Shown in pieces: positions 28,049-38,037 of a DNA stretch of 64,000 nt (within the stretch, counting starts at the first letter, position 1; each line of letters starts with the position of its first letter). Source of the DNA: SAR92 clade bacterium. GTDB lineage: Bacteria > Pseudomonadota > Gammaproteobacteria > Pseudomonadales > Porticoccaceae. The translations under genes and the position numbers were made by a program. The notes below the pieces were generated by a model. That model did not search any database. It was not told the DNA's origin and was given only the letters and a program-made list of their open reading frames with translations. The stretch lies in NCBI GenBank assembly GCA_014381985.1, contig JACNKP010000023.1, positions 1 through 64,000 on the forward strand, read 5' to 3'.

Positions 28049-28206
28049 GTGTGAAAAAAAACTATATTTATTCTCCCTCTCATCGCTCTACTGACACTCT
28101 TTGGCTTATTTAGTGAAAAAACATTTACCATAAAGAAGAATTCATTCAAATTACCTATTAGACTTTGCGGCATTAAACTTTAGTAAAAATTTACAAACGG
28201 ACTGTT

Positions 28207-30519
28207 ATGAACTTCTATCAGTATTTCACGAACAAGACTGGGATTCTCTCTTTCTCCTTGTGTGCATTCATCGTATTAAGTGCAGGAGCATCTTCATCCT
28301 CTGATCCAGATGATAGCGCCAGTTCATACTCGATAATGTCTAGTCCAGCACTAGCTTCTGGTGACTGGGACATTGATGGTGATGGTCGAGCGGATGCGTT
28401 AACCGATGGTCTATTGTTTTTACGCTATGCTTTTGGATTGACCGGAGACGCACTAATTAGTGGCGTTGTCGCTAGCGATGCTCAATACACCACCGCGTCA
28501 GATATAGAACAAGAATTAGCCACCGTTTATACCAGTTCAGGTGATATTGATGGCAATGGTGAAGTTGATGCATTGACTGATGGGCTGTTGCTGCTGAGAT
28601 ACCTATTTGGTTTAGATGGAGATACCTTAACTGCAGGGGTTATTGGTGGTGGAGCGACTTTAACCGATAGCGCTGCTTTAGAGACCTATCTGAGTACTCT
28701 AATGCCACAGGCTCCCTACATAACGCTCAATGGCAGTGCCACGATTAACCATGAGCAGGCAACCAGTTATATTGATGCTGGGGCCACGGCCACTGATGTT
28801 ATTGATGAGTCTGTGACGGTAACGATAACAGGGTCGGTTGATTCTGATACCGCGGGTGTTTACAGCTTAAGTTACTCTGCTACGGACAGTGAGGGCAACG
28901 TCTCTCGTATTTTAATCCGGACAGTGACGGTAGCTGACACCATAGCGCCGGTCATTACCTTGGTCGGTGATGCTGCTGTTGAGGTTGAGTTAGATTCGAC
29001 GTATACCGATGCAGGAGCGAGTGCGACTGATACAGTTGATGGATCGGTTGATGTTATTACCACAGGTTCTGTCGACACCTCTGCTGCTGGTGCTTATACC
29101 TTCACCTATACCGCTACTGATACAGCCGGTAATAAAGCCTCCCAGACTCGTACCGTGACTGTTGCTGTTAGCTCTTCATTGGAAGTAACGAACGTATTTG
29201 TGAATGGGGAGGTAGATGCAAGTTGGGAAGGTGGAATCCAGGTTGCTGATTCTGCAAAAAATTGGTCTAACTGCGACACAAATGACATTTCAGAATGCAA
29301 TATAGAATGGAAGCTGGTAAATGACCAGGAACGCGGTACCGTATTGCAAATTGAGCATAGTTCTTCGAGCAATCAAGCGATTTTATATTTCAAAACAAAC
29401 AACGCACAAAATTTAACCCTGTACGCTGGAGGTCAAATTAAATTTGATCTCAAAACCCTTAGTGGTGATAGTAATTACTCCATGAAAATCGACTGCATAT
29501 GGGACTGTACATCCGGCGACCAAGTTATTGGTAGCATTGGCTCTGATGGTTGGGAATCTGTCACCATTGAGGTCGATGATTTGGTTGATAAAGGATTGCA
29601 GTTAACTACTATTGATACTGGACTTGTGATCTGGGCGACCCAGTACACAAATACCGTATTCCAAATTGACAACGTTCGCTGGGAAGATACTGATGGCGGT
29701 GGTACAACGGTAGAGGAACCATTAGCTGATGATGGCTGGGTCATCCCATCATTTACTGGATATGAATCACCTAGTACCTATGATGGCTACAGTTTAACTT
29801 GGTCTGATGAATTTAGTGGCACCGAAATTAATGACGATAATTGGGGTTACGATATCGGCGGTAGTGGCTGGGGTAATAATGAACTTCAGTACCACACTAA
29901 TCGAAATGCATATTTAAAGGAGGGCCTACTTGTTATCAGAGCCCAACAAGAAGCATATCGAGGGAAAAACTATACTTCTTCACGCTTAAAGACTCAGGGA
30001 AAACAGAATTTTAAATACGGTCGTATCGATGTTCGCGCTCGTCTTCCCGAGGGTGCTGGAATTTGGCCCGCTCTATGGATGCTTGGGAAAAATATTACTG
30101 ACGTGGGTTGGCCAAAATCTGGAGAGATCGACATTATGGAAATGGTCGGTGGAAACTCACCACAAGACAAACATCCTGATGGAGATCGCACTGCACATGG
30201 GACAATGCACTGGAATAATAATGGTCTAAATGGCAGCTATTCGCCCGTCAATACAGGAGGTAATCGTAAATTGAGCACACGTCTCTCTGATGAATTTCAC
30301 GTATTTAGCATTCAGTGGGACGTTAATGGCATTGGTTGGTATATTGATGATGTTCAATATTCTTATAAAACGATTAACTCAACTCAACCTTTTAGGGAAG
30401 AGTTTTTCTTTGTTATGAATATCGCTGTAGGAGGCGACTGGCCCGGGAGCCCAAATTCATCGACAGTGTTTCCTCAGCGAATGGTCATTGATTACGTTAG
30501 GGTCTTCCAAAAGAATTGA
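28207..30519 (+). CDS. Multidomain secreted GH16 beta-1,3-glucanase (laminarinase)
   Basis: A 770-residue exported enzyme. A signal peptide ends near residue 28. Two dockerin-like calcium-loop repeats (DWDIDGDGRADALTDG near 53 and DIDGNGEVDALTDG near 112, each followed by LLxLRYxFGL) come next, then two DUF5011/HYR-type Ig domains (about 176-322). A galactose-binding-like domain rich in Trp (about 325-495; similar to the C-terminal domain of ExoP glucanases) follows, and a C-terminal GH16 domain starts LTWSDEFSGTEIND. The catalytic motif is GEIDIMEMVGG near residue 638. It hydrolyses laminarin-type beta-1,3-glucan outside the cytoplasm. It is followed by a second GH16 gene. Confidence 0.92.
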   Translation: MNFYQYFTNKTGILSFSLCAFIVLSAGASSSSDPDDSASSYSIMSSPALASGDWDIDGDGRADALTDGLLFLRYAFGLTGDALISGVVASDAQYTTASDIEQELATVYTSSGDIDGNGEVDALTDGLLLLRYLFGLDGDTLTAGVIGGGATLTDSAALETYLSTLMPQAPYITLNGSATINHEQATSYIDAGATATDVIDESVTVTITGSVDSDTAGVYSLSYSATDSEGNVSRILIRTVTVADTIAPVITLVGDAAVEVELDSTYTDAGASATDTVDGSVDVITTGSVDTSAAGAYTFTYTATDTAGNKASQTRTVTVAVSSSLEVTNVFVNGEVDASWEGGIQVADSAKNWSNCDTNDISECNIEWKLVNDQERGTVLQIEHSSSSNQAILYFKTNNAQNLTLYAGGQIKFDLKTLSGDSNYSMKIDCIWDCTSGDQVIGSIGSDGWESVTIEVDDLVDKGLQLTTIDTGLVIWATQYTNTVFQIDNVRWEDTDGGGTTVEEPLADDGWVIPSFTGYESPSTYDGYSLTWSDEFSGTEINDDNWGYDIGGSGWGNNELQYHTNRNAYLKEGLLVIRAQQEAYRGKNYTSSRLKTQGKQNFKYGRIDVRARLPEGAGIWPALWMLGKNITDVGWPKSGEIDIMEMVGGNSPQDKHPDGDRTAHGTMHWNNNGLNGSYSPVNTGGNRKLSTRLSDEFHVFSIQWDVNGIGWYIDDVQYSYKTINSTQPFREEFFFVMNIAVGGDWPGSPNSSTVFPQRMVIDYVRVFQKN

Positions 30520-30554
30520 TATGTAATAGCGTGAGCCTTGAGAGAATAGATTGG

Positions 30555-31376
30555 ATGATTAGAAAACTGCTTATTTTTGGGATGGCCTCATTAGCCATCT
30601 CTGCTTTGTTCGCCTCGGCAGAGACAGTTCCAAATGGGAGGCCTGTAGATTCAATAAAATGGTTTCATCAAACCATACTGCCTAATGGTACCAGCTGGTT
30701 TAGTGCAGAGCAGCAGCACTACACTAATCGCATCGAGAATACCTTTATTAGCGATGGTGTATTGACCATAAAGGCTAAAAAAGAGATGTTCAAAGACCAA
30801 GGTGTGATTAAGAAATACACCTCTGCGCGCCTAAACTCTAAATTTGCTTTTACTTATGGTCGAGTTGAGGTGCGGGCAAAAATGCCCCACGGACATGGCA
30901 CCTGGCCTGCAATTTGGATGCTACCTAAAGATATCCAAGAGAAAGGTGCGTATTTCGAGCAAAAGGGTTTTGGAACAAAGTCTTGGCCAGACTGCGGCGA
31001 AATCGACATCATCGAGCACTGGGGTACAAATCAAAACTACGCTCAAAGTGCCACACATACTCGGTCTAGCTTCGGAAATACAGTCAATCACGGTGGGCAA
31101 CCAATACCAACCATTTCTTCCGAATTTCATCTGTACTCTTTAGATTGGAGCGCTGCCAAATTGGTCTTCGCCGTTGATGGAGACAACCATTACACCTATG
31201 CGCCAGCTGTTAAAAATAAGCGCACGTGGCCCTTTGATCGGGACTACTATTTATTACTCAATTTTGCCATCGAAAAAGATATTGATTCCGCTTTTGAGCA
31301 GGGTCATTTATCTATTGACTACGTGCGAATTTATGATCAAGAAAATAACTTAATCTGGTCTGATGAATTTAACTAA
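30555..31376 (+). CDS. Second GH16 glucanase, with displaced WSDEF motif
   Basis: About 273 residues with a signal peptide ([22 protein letters not shown]). The frame begins earlier with TTG, but ATG 30555 precedes the signal. The GH16 core is recognisable: [53 protein letters not shown] and the catalytic [11 protein letters not shown] near residue 148. The usual N-terminal strand VWSDEFNG is absent and instead appears as the last residues, [10 protein letters not shown], after the final IDYVRIY strand. The stop overlaps the pyrF stop by four bases on the opposite strand. It is probably co-transcribed with the laminarinase 35 bases upstream. Confidence 0.88.
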   Translation: MIRKLLIFGMASLAISALFASAETVPNGRPVDSIKWFHQTILPNGTSWFSAEQQHYTNRIENTFISDGVLTIKAKKEMFKDQGVIKKYTSARLNSKFAFTYGRVEVRAKMPHGHGTWPAIWMLPKDIQEKGAYFEQKGFGTKSWPDCGEIDIIEHWGTNQNYAQSATHTRSSFGNTVNHGGQPIPTISSEFHLYSLDWSAAKLVFAVDGDNHYTYAPAVKNKRTWPFDRDYYLLLNFAIEKDIDSAFEQGHLSIDYVRIYDQENNLIWSDEFN

Positions 31377-32068
31377 ATCGACTGATTAATGTCTAACAAG
31401 GTTTTTAAGGGGTCGGTCGCTTGAGTAATAGGTCGCCCAATGACAAGATAATCGCTACCCATTGCCACGGCATCAACTGGCGTCACAATTCGTCGTTGAT
31501 CATCTGCCGCGTTGCCATTCAGGCGAATACCTGGCGTAACTAATTTAAAATTCTTCCCCAGTGCGACTTTTAAGCTTGACGATTCTTGGGCGGAGCAAAC
31601 AACACCATCAAGTCCGGCGCTTTTGGCTAAATGAGCCAAATGCAAAACCTGATCACTGGCGCTTCGTTGGATACCAATCTCTTCGAGGTCTGTATCGTCC
31701 ATGCTGGTCAGCACAGTCACCCCTATCAGCATCATATTACTGCCTTTTTCCTCTAAAACCTGTTTGGCGGCACGCATCATACGACTACCGCCAGAAGCGT
31801 GAACGTTTGCCATCCATACTCCCAAATCAGCAGCAGCAGCAACCGCTTTAGCCACCGTATTAGGTATATCATGAAATTTTAGATCTAAAAAAACGTCAAA
31901 CCCGCTGCTAATAAGGCGTTCAACAACCGCAGGGCCGGCGATAGTAAACAGCTCTTTACCCACTTTTAAACGACACTGGGTTGGATCCAATTGTGCAGCA
32001 AGCGCTAAGGCATCATCTTGATTGTCATAATCTAGCGCCACTATTACTTTTGGTGAAACAGATATCAT
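31373..32068 (-). CDS. pyrF: Orotidine 5'-phosphate decarboxylase
   Basis: A 231-residue TIM-barrel enzyme for the last step of UMP synthesis. [26 protein letters not shown] (catalytic Lys64 and Asp67 region), [28 protein letters not shown] and [10 protein letters not shown] are all present. AAGGG lies about ten bases before the ATG. It lies fourteen bases downstream of lapA, a common gammaproteobacterial pair. Confidence 0.97.
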   Translation of the reverse strand: MISVSPKVIVALDYDNQDDALALAAQLDPTQCRLKVGKELFTIAGPAVVERLISSGFDVFLDLKFHDIPNTVAKAVAAAADLGVWMANVHASGGSRMMRAAKQVLEEKGSNMMLIGVTVLTSMDDTDLEEIGIQRSASDQVLHLAHLAKSAGLDGVVCSAQESSSLKVALGKNFKLVTPGIRLNGNAADDQRRIVTPVDAVAMGSDYLVIGRPITQATDPLKTLLDINQSI

Positions 32069-32081
32069 TGTTTAGTGACCC

Positions 32082-32324
32082 TTATTTTGAGACTTTGGTT
32101 AGTTTTCGTCGATAGGAAAGAACCATCACCGAACTAGCTAACATTCCCAAAAATGCACCGGAGGCAAAAAAAACAAGCAGCCACACACCGACGCTCATAG
32201 TGGGTCCGTTAATGAAAATGAAGTTAACACCCAACGACTGGCTGTTTTCCAAGGCAAAGAATGCACCGACCATAGCGACAGCAAGAATCAAAAGAAATTT
32301 GATAAACAGCCAAATACCGCGCAC
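32082..32324 (-). CDS. lapA: LapA-domain inner-membrane protein
   Basis: An 80-residue protein with two membrane helices (LFIKFLLILAVAMVGAFFAL and GVWLLVFFASGAFLGMLAS), the LapA/DUF1049 topology, with basic C-terminus YRRKLTKVSK. LapA works with LapB to control LpxC turnover and lipopolysaccharide assembly. The start is GTG with GAGG eight bases before it. lapB, ihfB and rpsA, frequent neighbours, are absent here; only the lapA-pyrF pair remains. Confidence 0.88.
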   Translation of the reverse strand: MRGIWLFIKFLLILAVAMVGAFFALENSQSLGVNFIFINGPTMSVGVWLLVFFASGAFLGMLASSVMVLSYRRKLTKVSK

Positions 32325-32482
32325 TTTGCTACCTCAGTCAAGATTAAGATTTCGCTCTATTGTAACCTTTGGCTAACTAGTCCACAAAAATTCAGCAAAC
32401 TTTTTTGCCCAAACATAAAAAATGTTAAAATTTAGGTCATTACAACTTTAATATTAAATATATTTAAAAGGATTTGTAACCT

Positions 32483-33196
32483 ATGAAAAAATTAGTATTA
32501 GTAATGTTTATTACTCTATTGAGTCTTTTGTCGTTGTCCAGTAATGCTCAGATAACAGAGCGCACGATTATCACGTCCGGAGAGGGGAAAGTATCGGTAG
32601 CGCCAGATATGGCCGAGCTTAATATGCAATTGCAAACGATCAATAAAGACGGCAATAAAGCCAAAACAGAGCTCGATGCACAGCTTAATCGCTTGTTGGT
32701 GGCTCTGGTGCCGATCGGAATCACCTCAACAGATATAATCGCCTCCACATTACAATTAAATCCTCAGTATGAGTACCAAAATAAAAGGCCCCAGTTTGTT
32801 GGTTATCGCGCGTCGCGAAACGTAACAGTAACTCTTAGTAGACTGGGTCAATTGAATCAAGTTATGGAGACCGCTTTAGCCGTGGGAATAGATCAACTGG
32901 GGCGGGTAAACTTCAAAATTGCAGATGAATCCCATTATAAAAAACAGGCCCAACAACAAGCAATTGATCAATCAAAAAATCTGGCCAAACACCTTGCTGA
33001 GTCCTACGATGCAGCATTGGGTCCTATCGTTCAAATCACCTACCAAGATTCAGATATTCATTACCCAAGGCCAATGAACGAACTAAGACAATCTTCCTCA
33101 ATGAGGGGAGATACAGAACCAGGGGTCTATCTGCATGACAACATTACCTTTACAGATCGCATTAGTGTTATTTTTGAATTAATAATCGAACAATAA
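32483..33196 (+). CDS. Periplasmic SIMPL-domain (DUF541) protein
   Basis: A 237-residue exported protein. The signal peptide ends near SSNA-QIT. The SIMPL domain covers nearly all of the rest: ITSGEGKVSVAPDMAELNMQLQT, a Lys/Asp helix, IIASTLQLNPQYEYQNKRPQFVGYRASRNVTVTL, GVDQLG-like GIDQLGRVNF and a C-terminal strand IYFELIIEQ-like ISVIFELIIEQ. Proteins of this family (YggE) affect oxidative-stress sensitivity; biochemical role is unclear. It is a single gene ended by a strong terminator. Confidence 0.88.
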   Translation: MKKLVLVMFITLLSLLSLSSNAQITERTIITSGEGKVSVAPDMAELNMQLQTINKDGNKAKTELDAQLNRLLVALVPIGITSTDIIASTLQLNPQYEYQNKRPQFVGYRASRNVTVTLSRLGQLNQVMETALAVGIDQLGRVNFKIADESHYKKQAQQQAIDQSKNLAKHLAESYDAALGPIVQITYQDSDIHYPRPMNELRQSSSMRGDTEPGVYLHDNITFTDRISVIFELIIEQ

Positions 33197-33203
33197 TTGA
33201 GAC

Positions 33204-33243
33204 AAAAAAAGCGGCGATAGATTTTCTCTACGCCGCATTTTTT
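33204..33243. terminator. Bidirectional terminator between SIMPL gene and rpmE
   Basis: Stem GCGGCG-TAGA with TCTA-CGCCGC, flanked by A7 and T6, lies between convergent genes and can serve both. Confidence 0.9.
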
Positions 33244-33270
33244 AAACTGACAGTAAGCTCTGGGTAGTGA

Positions 33271-33486
33271 TTAAGCTTCTTTTTTGGCAGCGCCAAACCG
33301 CTTGTTGAAGCGATCGATTCGACCACCTGCATCAGCAACTTTCTGCTTGCCCGTATAAAACGGATGGCAAGAGGAGCAAACGTCTAAATGGATTGAGTTG
33401 GCACGTGTTGAGCCAACTTTTATAATATTGCCACAACTGCAAGTTGCAACCAATTCGTTATAGGTTGGGTGAATCTCAGTTTTCAT
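33271..33486 (-). CDS. rpmE: 50S ribosomal protein L31
   Basis: A 71-residue zinc-type (C+) L31. The frame is longer, but [20 protein letters not shown] at 33486 with GGAG seven bases upstream is the genuine start. Zinc ligands are Cys16, Cys18, Cys37 and Cys40 ([14 protein letters not shown]). It is divergent from priA, a conserved gammaproteobacterial arrangement. Confidence 0.97.
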   Translation of the reverse strand: MKTEIHPTYNELVATCSCGNIIKVGSTRANSIHLDVCSSCHPFYTGKQKVADAGGRIDRFNKRFGAAKKEA

Positions 33487-33641
33487 CTTATACTCCAAGT
33501 TACGAACCGCCACTTCATCTTTAAACTGATAAAATCCTGCCTTAAAACAGGTCAGTTCTTGTAAAGCACGGTAGGCCATTTCTAAAGAGCGCGGATTCTA
33601 GCAGAAACCGCAGTAGTTACAAAAGGAATTCTCAATTTTTT

Positions 33642-35861
33642 ATGTCTGATTTAGCACCTTTAGTTGTCCGCATTGCGGTGCCCTCTCCATTACGGCGTGT
33701 ATTTGACTATCTGGTACCTGAGCATGTGCTTAAAGATAACCCAGAAGCTAAGGCCGAGGTTGGCTGCCGAGTGCTGGTAACCTTTGGTCGACGCGAGATG
33801 ACGGGGTTAATCGTCGGCACCGGAACAACAAGCGAATTTGATATTAACAAACTAAAACCTGTGGGACGATTGCTTGATTGCTCCCCACTACTACCAGAAT
33901 CATTGTTTAACTTATTTGTCTGGGCAGCTAACTATTATCAACACCCAATTGGTGATGCTTTGCTTAGCACCCTGCCTACGTTATTGCGCAAAGGCGACCC
34001 TCTTCCCGAGACTTCTCGCCGCTTTTGGCAACTCACTACTAAAGGCAAAGGATTAGGGCCTACGTCCCTGAAAGGAGCTCCAAGCCAACAAGCACTAACT
34101 GACGAATTGCAAAATAAAGGCAAGGTAGATGACGCACAGCTTGTAGCCGCCTATTCAAGATCAATATTGTCCGCGCTCGAAGAGAAAAAACTGATCGAAG
34201 CGGTAATGGTAGAAACGCCACCTCATTCCTTAGACAATATTCTTAAGGAAGACGCCCTCACACTCGATAGTGGCCAGCAACAAGCGATCAACAGTATTGA
34301 AGATCATGGATTTAATGCCTATTTATTGGATGGCGTCACCGGCAGCGGTAAAACAGAAATCTATTTACAGGCCATTGAAAAAACATTGCGTTACGGTCGT
34401 CAGGCGCTGGTTTTGATTCCTGAGATCAGCTTGACACCGCAAACCGAAAAACGATTCCGTGATCGATTTAATGCTCCTCTGGTTACGCTGCATTCCGGCT
34501 TAACTGATAAACAGAGACTCGCAGCTTGGATGAGCGCCAAAACTGGAGATGCGAAAATAATTTTAGGGACTCGCTCAGCGATATTCACACCCTTGCGAAA
34601 TCCTGGTGTGATTATTCTTGACGAAGAGCATGATCAATCCTACAAGCAACAAGACGGTTTTCGTTACTCAGCTCGAGATCTCGGCGTAATAAGAGCCCGT
34701 CAGGAGGATATACCTATTATTCTAGGCTCGGCAACGCCCTCTCTTGAATCTCTTAATAACTGCGAAATGGGTCGCTATAAGCATCTCTTACTAAAGCATC
34801 GAGCAGGTAATGCTACCCAGCCAGATTGGAGCCTGATCGATCTAAAAACGGAGCGAACCGAAGCTGGGGTTTCCTCTTCCACCCTATCGGCAATCAAGCA
34901 AACCATCGCCAATGGACATCAAGTTTTAGTGTTTCTTAATCGGCGCGGCTTTGCCCCAGCCATGCTATGCCATCAGTGTGGCTGGTCAGCAGATTGCCAT
35001 CACTGCGATTCACGCCTCACTGTGCATCGGGCACGCAGCCGTCTCATCTGCCATCACTGTGACTACCAGCAACGTATCCCTCATCTGTGCCCAAACTGTC
35101 AGGGGGCCCAGTTAATTGCTGCGGGGGAAGGCACAGAGCGCAGTGAAGCCTATTTACAACAATGTTTTCCTGACTCTAAAGTATTGCGAGTCGACCGTGA
35201 TAGCACACGCAAAAAGGGCGCGATGAAAGAGGTTTTTGATACTGTCGATAAGGGAGAGCCATGCATACTAATTGGCACTCAAATGCTGTCCAAAGGGCAT
35301 CACTTTGCTAATGTCACACTAGTCGCAGTACTTGATGCCGACTCTGGTCTATTTAGCCCAGACTTTCGCAGTCACGAAAGAATGGGGCAGCTATTAACGC
35401 AGGTCGCAGGTCGCAGCGGCAGAGGAACCATAGCGGGGCGAGTGTTAATACAAACGCATCAGCCGCAACACCCACTTCTAGAAATTCTCATAGAAAAAGG
35501 TTACGGCTATTTTGCCGCACAGCTTTTATCTGAGCGCGAACTAACCCAGTTACCGCCTTTTCGTTATATGTCAGTCATCAGAGCTGAATCTGAGCGCGCC
35601 AACGAAGCAGAAGCTTTTTTGCGAATGGCTCGACAGATCGCCGAAAGTATTAGCCCACCAACCCCTCTATTAAGCTATCTAGGACCACTGCCTGCGATGC
35701 TAGAAAAACGGGCTGGACGATTCCGTTTCGTATTGCAGGTTGAAGCGTCCAAACGATCATTATTACAATCATTGCTGTCTGCTCTTGCATTGCAGCTTGA
35801 AAGCCATAAAGCGTCGAGGCGAGTGCGCTGGTCTATTGATGTGGATCCTCAAGAACTCTAA
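33642..35861 (+). CDS. priA: Primosomal replication restart helicase PriA
   Basis: A 739-residue DNA helicase that reloads DnaB at collapsed forks. The 3'-DNA-binding N-terminus (VVRIAVPSPLRRVFDYLVP) is followed by Walker A GVTGSGKTEIY near residue 231, DEEHDQSYKQQDGFRYSARD (DEEH box), LGSATPSLES, eight zinc-binding cysteines between about 440 and 485 (CHQCGWSADCHHCD... CHHCDYQ... CPNCQG), and the helicase motif QVAGRSGRG. Length and motif order are standard. Confidence 0.97.
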   Translation: MSDLAPLVVRIAVPSPLRRVFDYLVPEHVLKDNPEAKAEVGCRVLVTFGRREMTGLIVGTGTTSEFDINKLKPVGRLLDCSPLLPESLFNLFVWAANYYQHPIGDALLSTLPTLLRKGDPLPETSRRFWQLTTKGKGLGPTSLKGAPSQQALTDELQNKGKVDDAQLVAAYSRSILSALEEKKLIEAVMVETPPHSLDNILKEDALTLDSGQQQAINSIEDHGFNAYLLDGVTGSGKTEIYLQAIEKTLRYGRQALVLIPEISLTPQTEKRFRDRFNAPLVTLHSGLTDKQRLAAWMSAKTGDAKIILGTRSAIFTPLRNPGVIILDEEHDQSYKQQDGFRYSARDLGVIRARQEDIPIILGSATPSLESLNNCEMGRYKHLLLKHRAGNATQPDWSLIDLKTERTEAGVSSSTLSAIKQTIANGHQVLVFLNRRGFAPAMLCHQCGWSADCHHCDSRLTVHRARSRLICHHCDYQQRIPHLCPNCQGAQLIAAGEGTERSEAYLQQCFPDSKVLRVDRDSTRKKGAMKEVFDTVDKGEPCILIGTQMLSKGHHFANVTLVAVLDADSGLFSPDFRSHERMGQLLTQVAGRSGRGTIAGRVLIQTHQPQHPLLEILIEKGYGYFAAQLLSERELTQLPPFRYMSVIRAESERANEAEAFLRMARQIAESISPPTPLLSYLGPLPAMLEKRAGRFRFVLQVEASKRSLLQSLLSALALQLESHKASRRVRWSIDVDPQEL

Positions 35862-35955
35862 GACATAGACTAATTATTCGCTCAACTCTATTTTACCTTT
35901 GCCAATAACCCAACATTTCACCTACAATCGTTACTCAGCACAAAGTAACTCATTT

Positions 35956-36489
35956 ATGGCACAGAATTCTTCAAAAAATGGTTCAAATCGTTATGCGAGG
36001 GCACAACCATCCTCCGAAAAATCATCGCGCCCGGCGTTTATGTCCGGATTAGTCATTGGCGCTTTGATTATGTATTTTTTCCCTCTCATTAATGAGTCCT
36101 CTCCAAGTGAAACTGCAGCAACTGTTAATGAACTTGTCAAAAAAGCTGATCTAAAAGAGCTCAAATTTGACTTCTATACCTTGCTGAAAGAAACAGAGAT
36201 ATTAGTACCTGATGACCAAGATTCAGCAAATACAACTGACCCAGAAAAAGATGCTGTCTATGTATTGCAGGCTGGGTCGTTCAAAAATATACGGGATGCT
36301 GAAAATCTCAAAGTCGAACTACTTTTGATGAATTTGTTAGCCGAAAGTGAAAGCGTTAAAAGTAAGAATGGCGACATTTGGCATAGAGTATTAGTAGGAC
36401 CTTTCACGGATACCTCTAAAATGGCATCCGCTCGAGCCAAGCTTGCTGAAAATAATATCGACAGCTTAAAACTAAAACGTAAACAGTAG
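35956..36489 (+). CDS. SPOR-domain cell-division protein (FtsN-like)
   Basis: About 177 residues from the ATG at 35956 (the open frame starts earlier with TTG). A basic cytoplasmic N-terminus is followed by one membrane helix (FMSGLVIGALIMYFFPLI) and a C-terminal SPOR domain (YVLQAGSFKNIRDAENLKVELLL ... WHRVLVGPFTDTSKMASARAKL) that binds denuded septal peptidoglycan. In related genomes such a protein follows priA and argS and precedes hslVU. Here argS and hslVU are missing and a polyamine locus begins instead. Confidence 0.87.
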   Translation: MAQNSSKNGSNRYARAQPSSEKSSRPAFMSGLVIGALIMYFFPLINESSPSETAATVNELVKKADLKELKFDFYTLLKETEILVPDDQDSANTTDPEKDAVYVLQAGSFKNIRDAENLKVELLLMNLLAESESVKSKNGDIWHRVLVGPFTDTSKMASARAKLAENNIDSLKLKRKQ

Positions 36490-36542
36490 TTTTTAGTACA
36501 AGTTTGTTTCAGTTCAACAGCAGTGGAGTGACGGCTCTGCTC

Positions 36543-37886
36543 TTACAAAAAAGCATCGTACTCCAAAGCTGTTATACGTGTATCAAACTCATGTTTTTCT
36601 TTACGCTTACACAGTGTGAAGTTTCTCTGCAACTCAGCGCCTAAGTATTGACCAATAAAGGTTGAGTCTTCAAATACACCAATCGCGTCGTTCCAAAAAT
36701 GAGGCAGTGTGGGCTTTACATCACCTGCATCACCCTCAATAGGCTCTGGTGCAGATAGCTTTCTCTCAATGCCGGACAACGCTCCCGCCAAAATAGCGGC
36801 CACCGCTAAGTAAGGATTTGCATCTGCTCCAGCCACTCGGTGCTCAATACGCATAGCACGATGATCGCCCCCGGGAATACGGATAGCTGTGGTACGATTT
36901 TCATACCCCCAGTTAGCTGACAATGGCGCGAAACATCCCGGGGTCATTCGCCTGAAAGAATTAATATTTGGCGCCAGAATAGCCATGCTATCGGCCATAG
37001 TATCAACGCAACCCGCTACGGCATGGCGCAATAAATCAGAACCTTGATCAGTACCATTGTCAAAGACATTATTGCCCTCCTCATCGAGTAAGCTAAAGTG
37101 AATATGCATGCCATTGCCCACTTCTTGCGCAAAGGGTTTGGCCATGAATGAGGCAATCTTGTCGTGCTGACGAGCAACACTGCGGATCGCTCGTTTTAGC
37201 ATACTACCCTGATCACAAGCCCTCATTGCGCTGTCTTGATGATAAAGGTTAATTTCAAATTGGGATGGGCCAAACTCTGTAATTAGAGTGTCTATCGGCA
37301 GATTTTGTAATTTTGCAGCATCTGCAATAGCGTCCATCAGTGGTGCTGCGTTTCGCATGGTATCAAGACCATAAGTTTGCCCGCCTAATGCTGGGCTGCC
37401 ATCTAAAGCGCGCTGAGTATGCTGAGGTTGGCCGAATTTATCTCGATCTAATGTTAACAAATGAAATTCTATCTCGCTGGCAACGACGGGAGTTAGGCCT
37501 AACTCTGCATATCGATCAAGTACGCTTTGCAATACTGACCGGCAGTCTCCACCGAAGGGTGCATCGCCCGTTGCATTACCCATAGAGACAATGATCTGTG
37601 CAGTAGGCTTGTCGGCCCAAGGCACTCTGGCCAAAGTTTCAGAATGAGCCTTGCAAATACCGTCAGTATCGCCATTTTCTTCGACTAACTCATCTTGGTC
37701 GCGACCCCAGCAATCTAACGAACAGGCGCTGAGGGGCATTTTAAAACCACCGTCAAATACCTTGCTAATTTGAGACCTGGGAAGCCATTTGCCACGCTGA
37801 TTACCATTAAGGTCATGCAAAATGACTTCAAATATTTCAATGTCTGGATTGTCTTGTAAAAACTGGTCAAGCTTTAGGTCACTCAC
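36543..37886 (-). CDS. puuA: Gamma-glutamylputrescine synthetase-like glutamine synthetase
   Basis: A 447-residue glutamine-synthetase-fold ligase. The frame begins at a TTG, but GTG 37886 has GGAG exactly six bases upstream. Segments include FEVILHDLNGNQRGKWLP, VVASEIEFHLL (metal-binding Glu), FGPSQFEINLYHQ, GNGMHIHFSLLDEEGNNVF and NRTTAIRIPGGDHRAMRIEHRVAGADANPYLA. PuuA-type enzymes join glutamate to putrescine (or other amines) using ATP. It is divergent from the YtcJ-like gene with a palindrome between them, and puuD- and aminotransferase genes follow nearby. Confidence 0.88.
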   Translation of the reverse strand: MSDLKLDQFLQDNPDIEIFEVILHDLNGNQRGKWLPRSQISKVFDGGFKMPLSACSLDCWGRDQDELVEENGDTDGICKAHSETLARVPWADKPTAQIIVSMGNATGDAPFGGDCRSVLQSVLDRYAELGLTPVVASEIEFHLLTLDRDKFGQPQHTQRALDGSPALGGQTYGLDTMRNAAPLMDAIADAAKLQNLPIDTLITEFGPSQFEINLYHQDSAMRACDQGSMLKRAIRSVARQHDKIASFMAKPFAQEVGNGMHIHFSLLDEEGNNVFDNGTDQGSDLLRHAVAGCVDTMADSMAILAPNINSFRRMTPGCFAPLSANWGYENRTTAIRIPGGDHRAMRIEHRVAGADANPYLAVAAILAGALSGIERKLSAPEPIEGDAGDVKPTLPHFWNDAIGVFEDSTFIGQYLGAELQRNFTLCKRKEKHEFDTRITALEYDAFL

Positions 37887-37965
37887 CGTTAACTCCAAGC
37901 TGTTTGTTAATTATTAAACACATTATCCTATAGTATCTGATAAGAGACAGGTGTTCATCAGTAGC

Positions 37966-37984
37966 ACTACCCTTAGAGGGTATT
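37966..37984. promoter_or_regulatory. Palindromic operator candidate ACTACCC-N5-GGGTATT
   Basis: It lies in the middle of the 133-base spacer between divergent puuA-like and YtcJ-like genes. It shares arms with the sites at 3144 and 40970. Confidence 0.5.
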
Positions 37985-38037
37985 CTGCAACGGCTAAATC
38001 TGGCTAGTATAAGATTGATAAACTAAAGGATATGATG

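Noticed and set aside
36490-36542. Possible terminator between the SPOR gene and the puuA-like gene
   Set aside because: AGCAG and CTGCT words are present, but no continuous stem with a T-run could be drawn.
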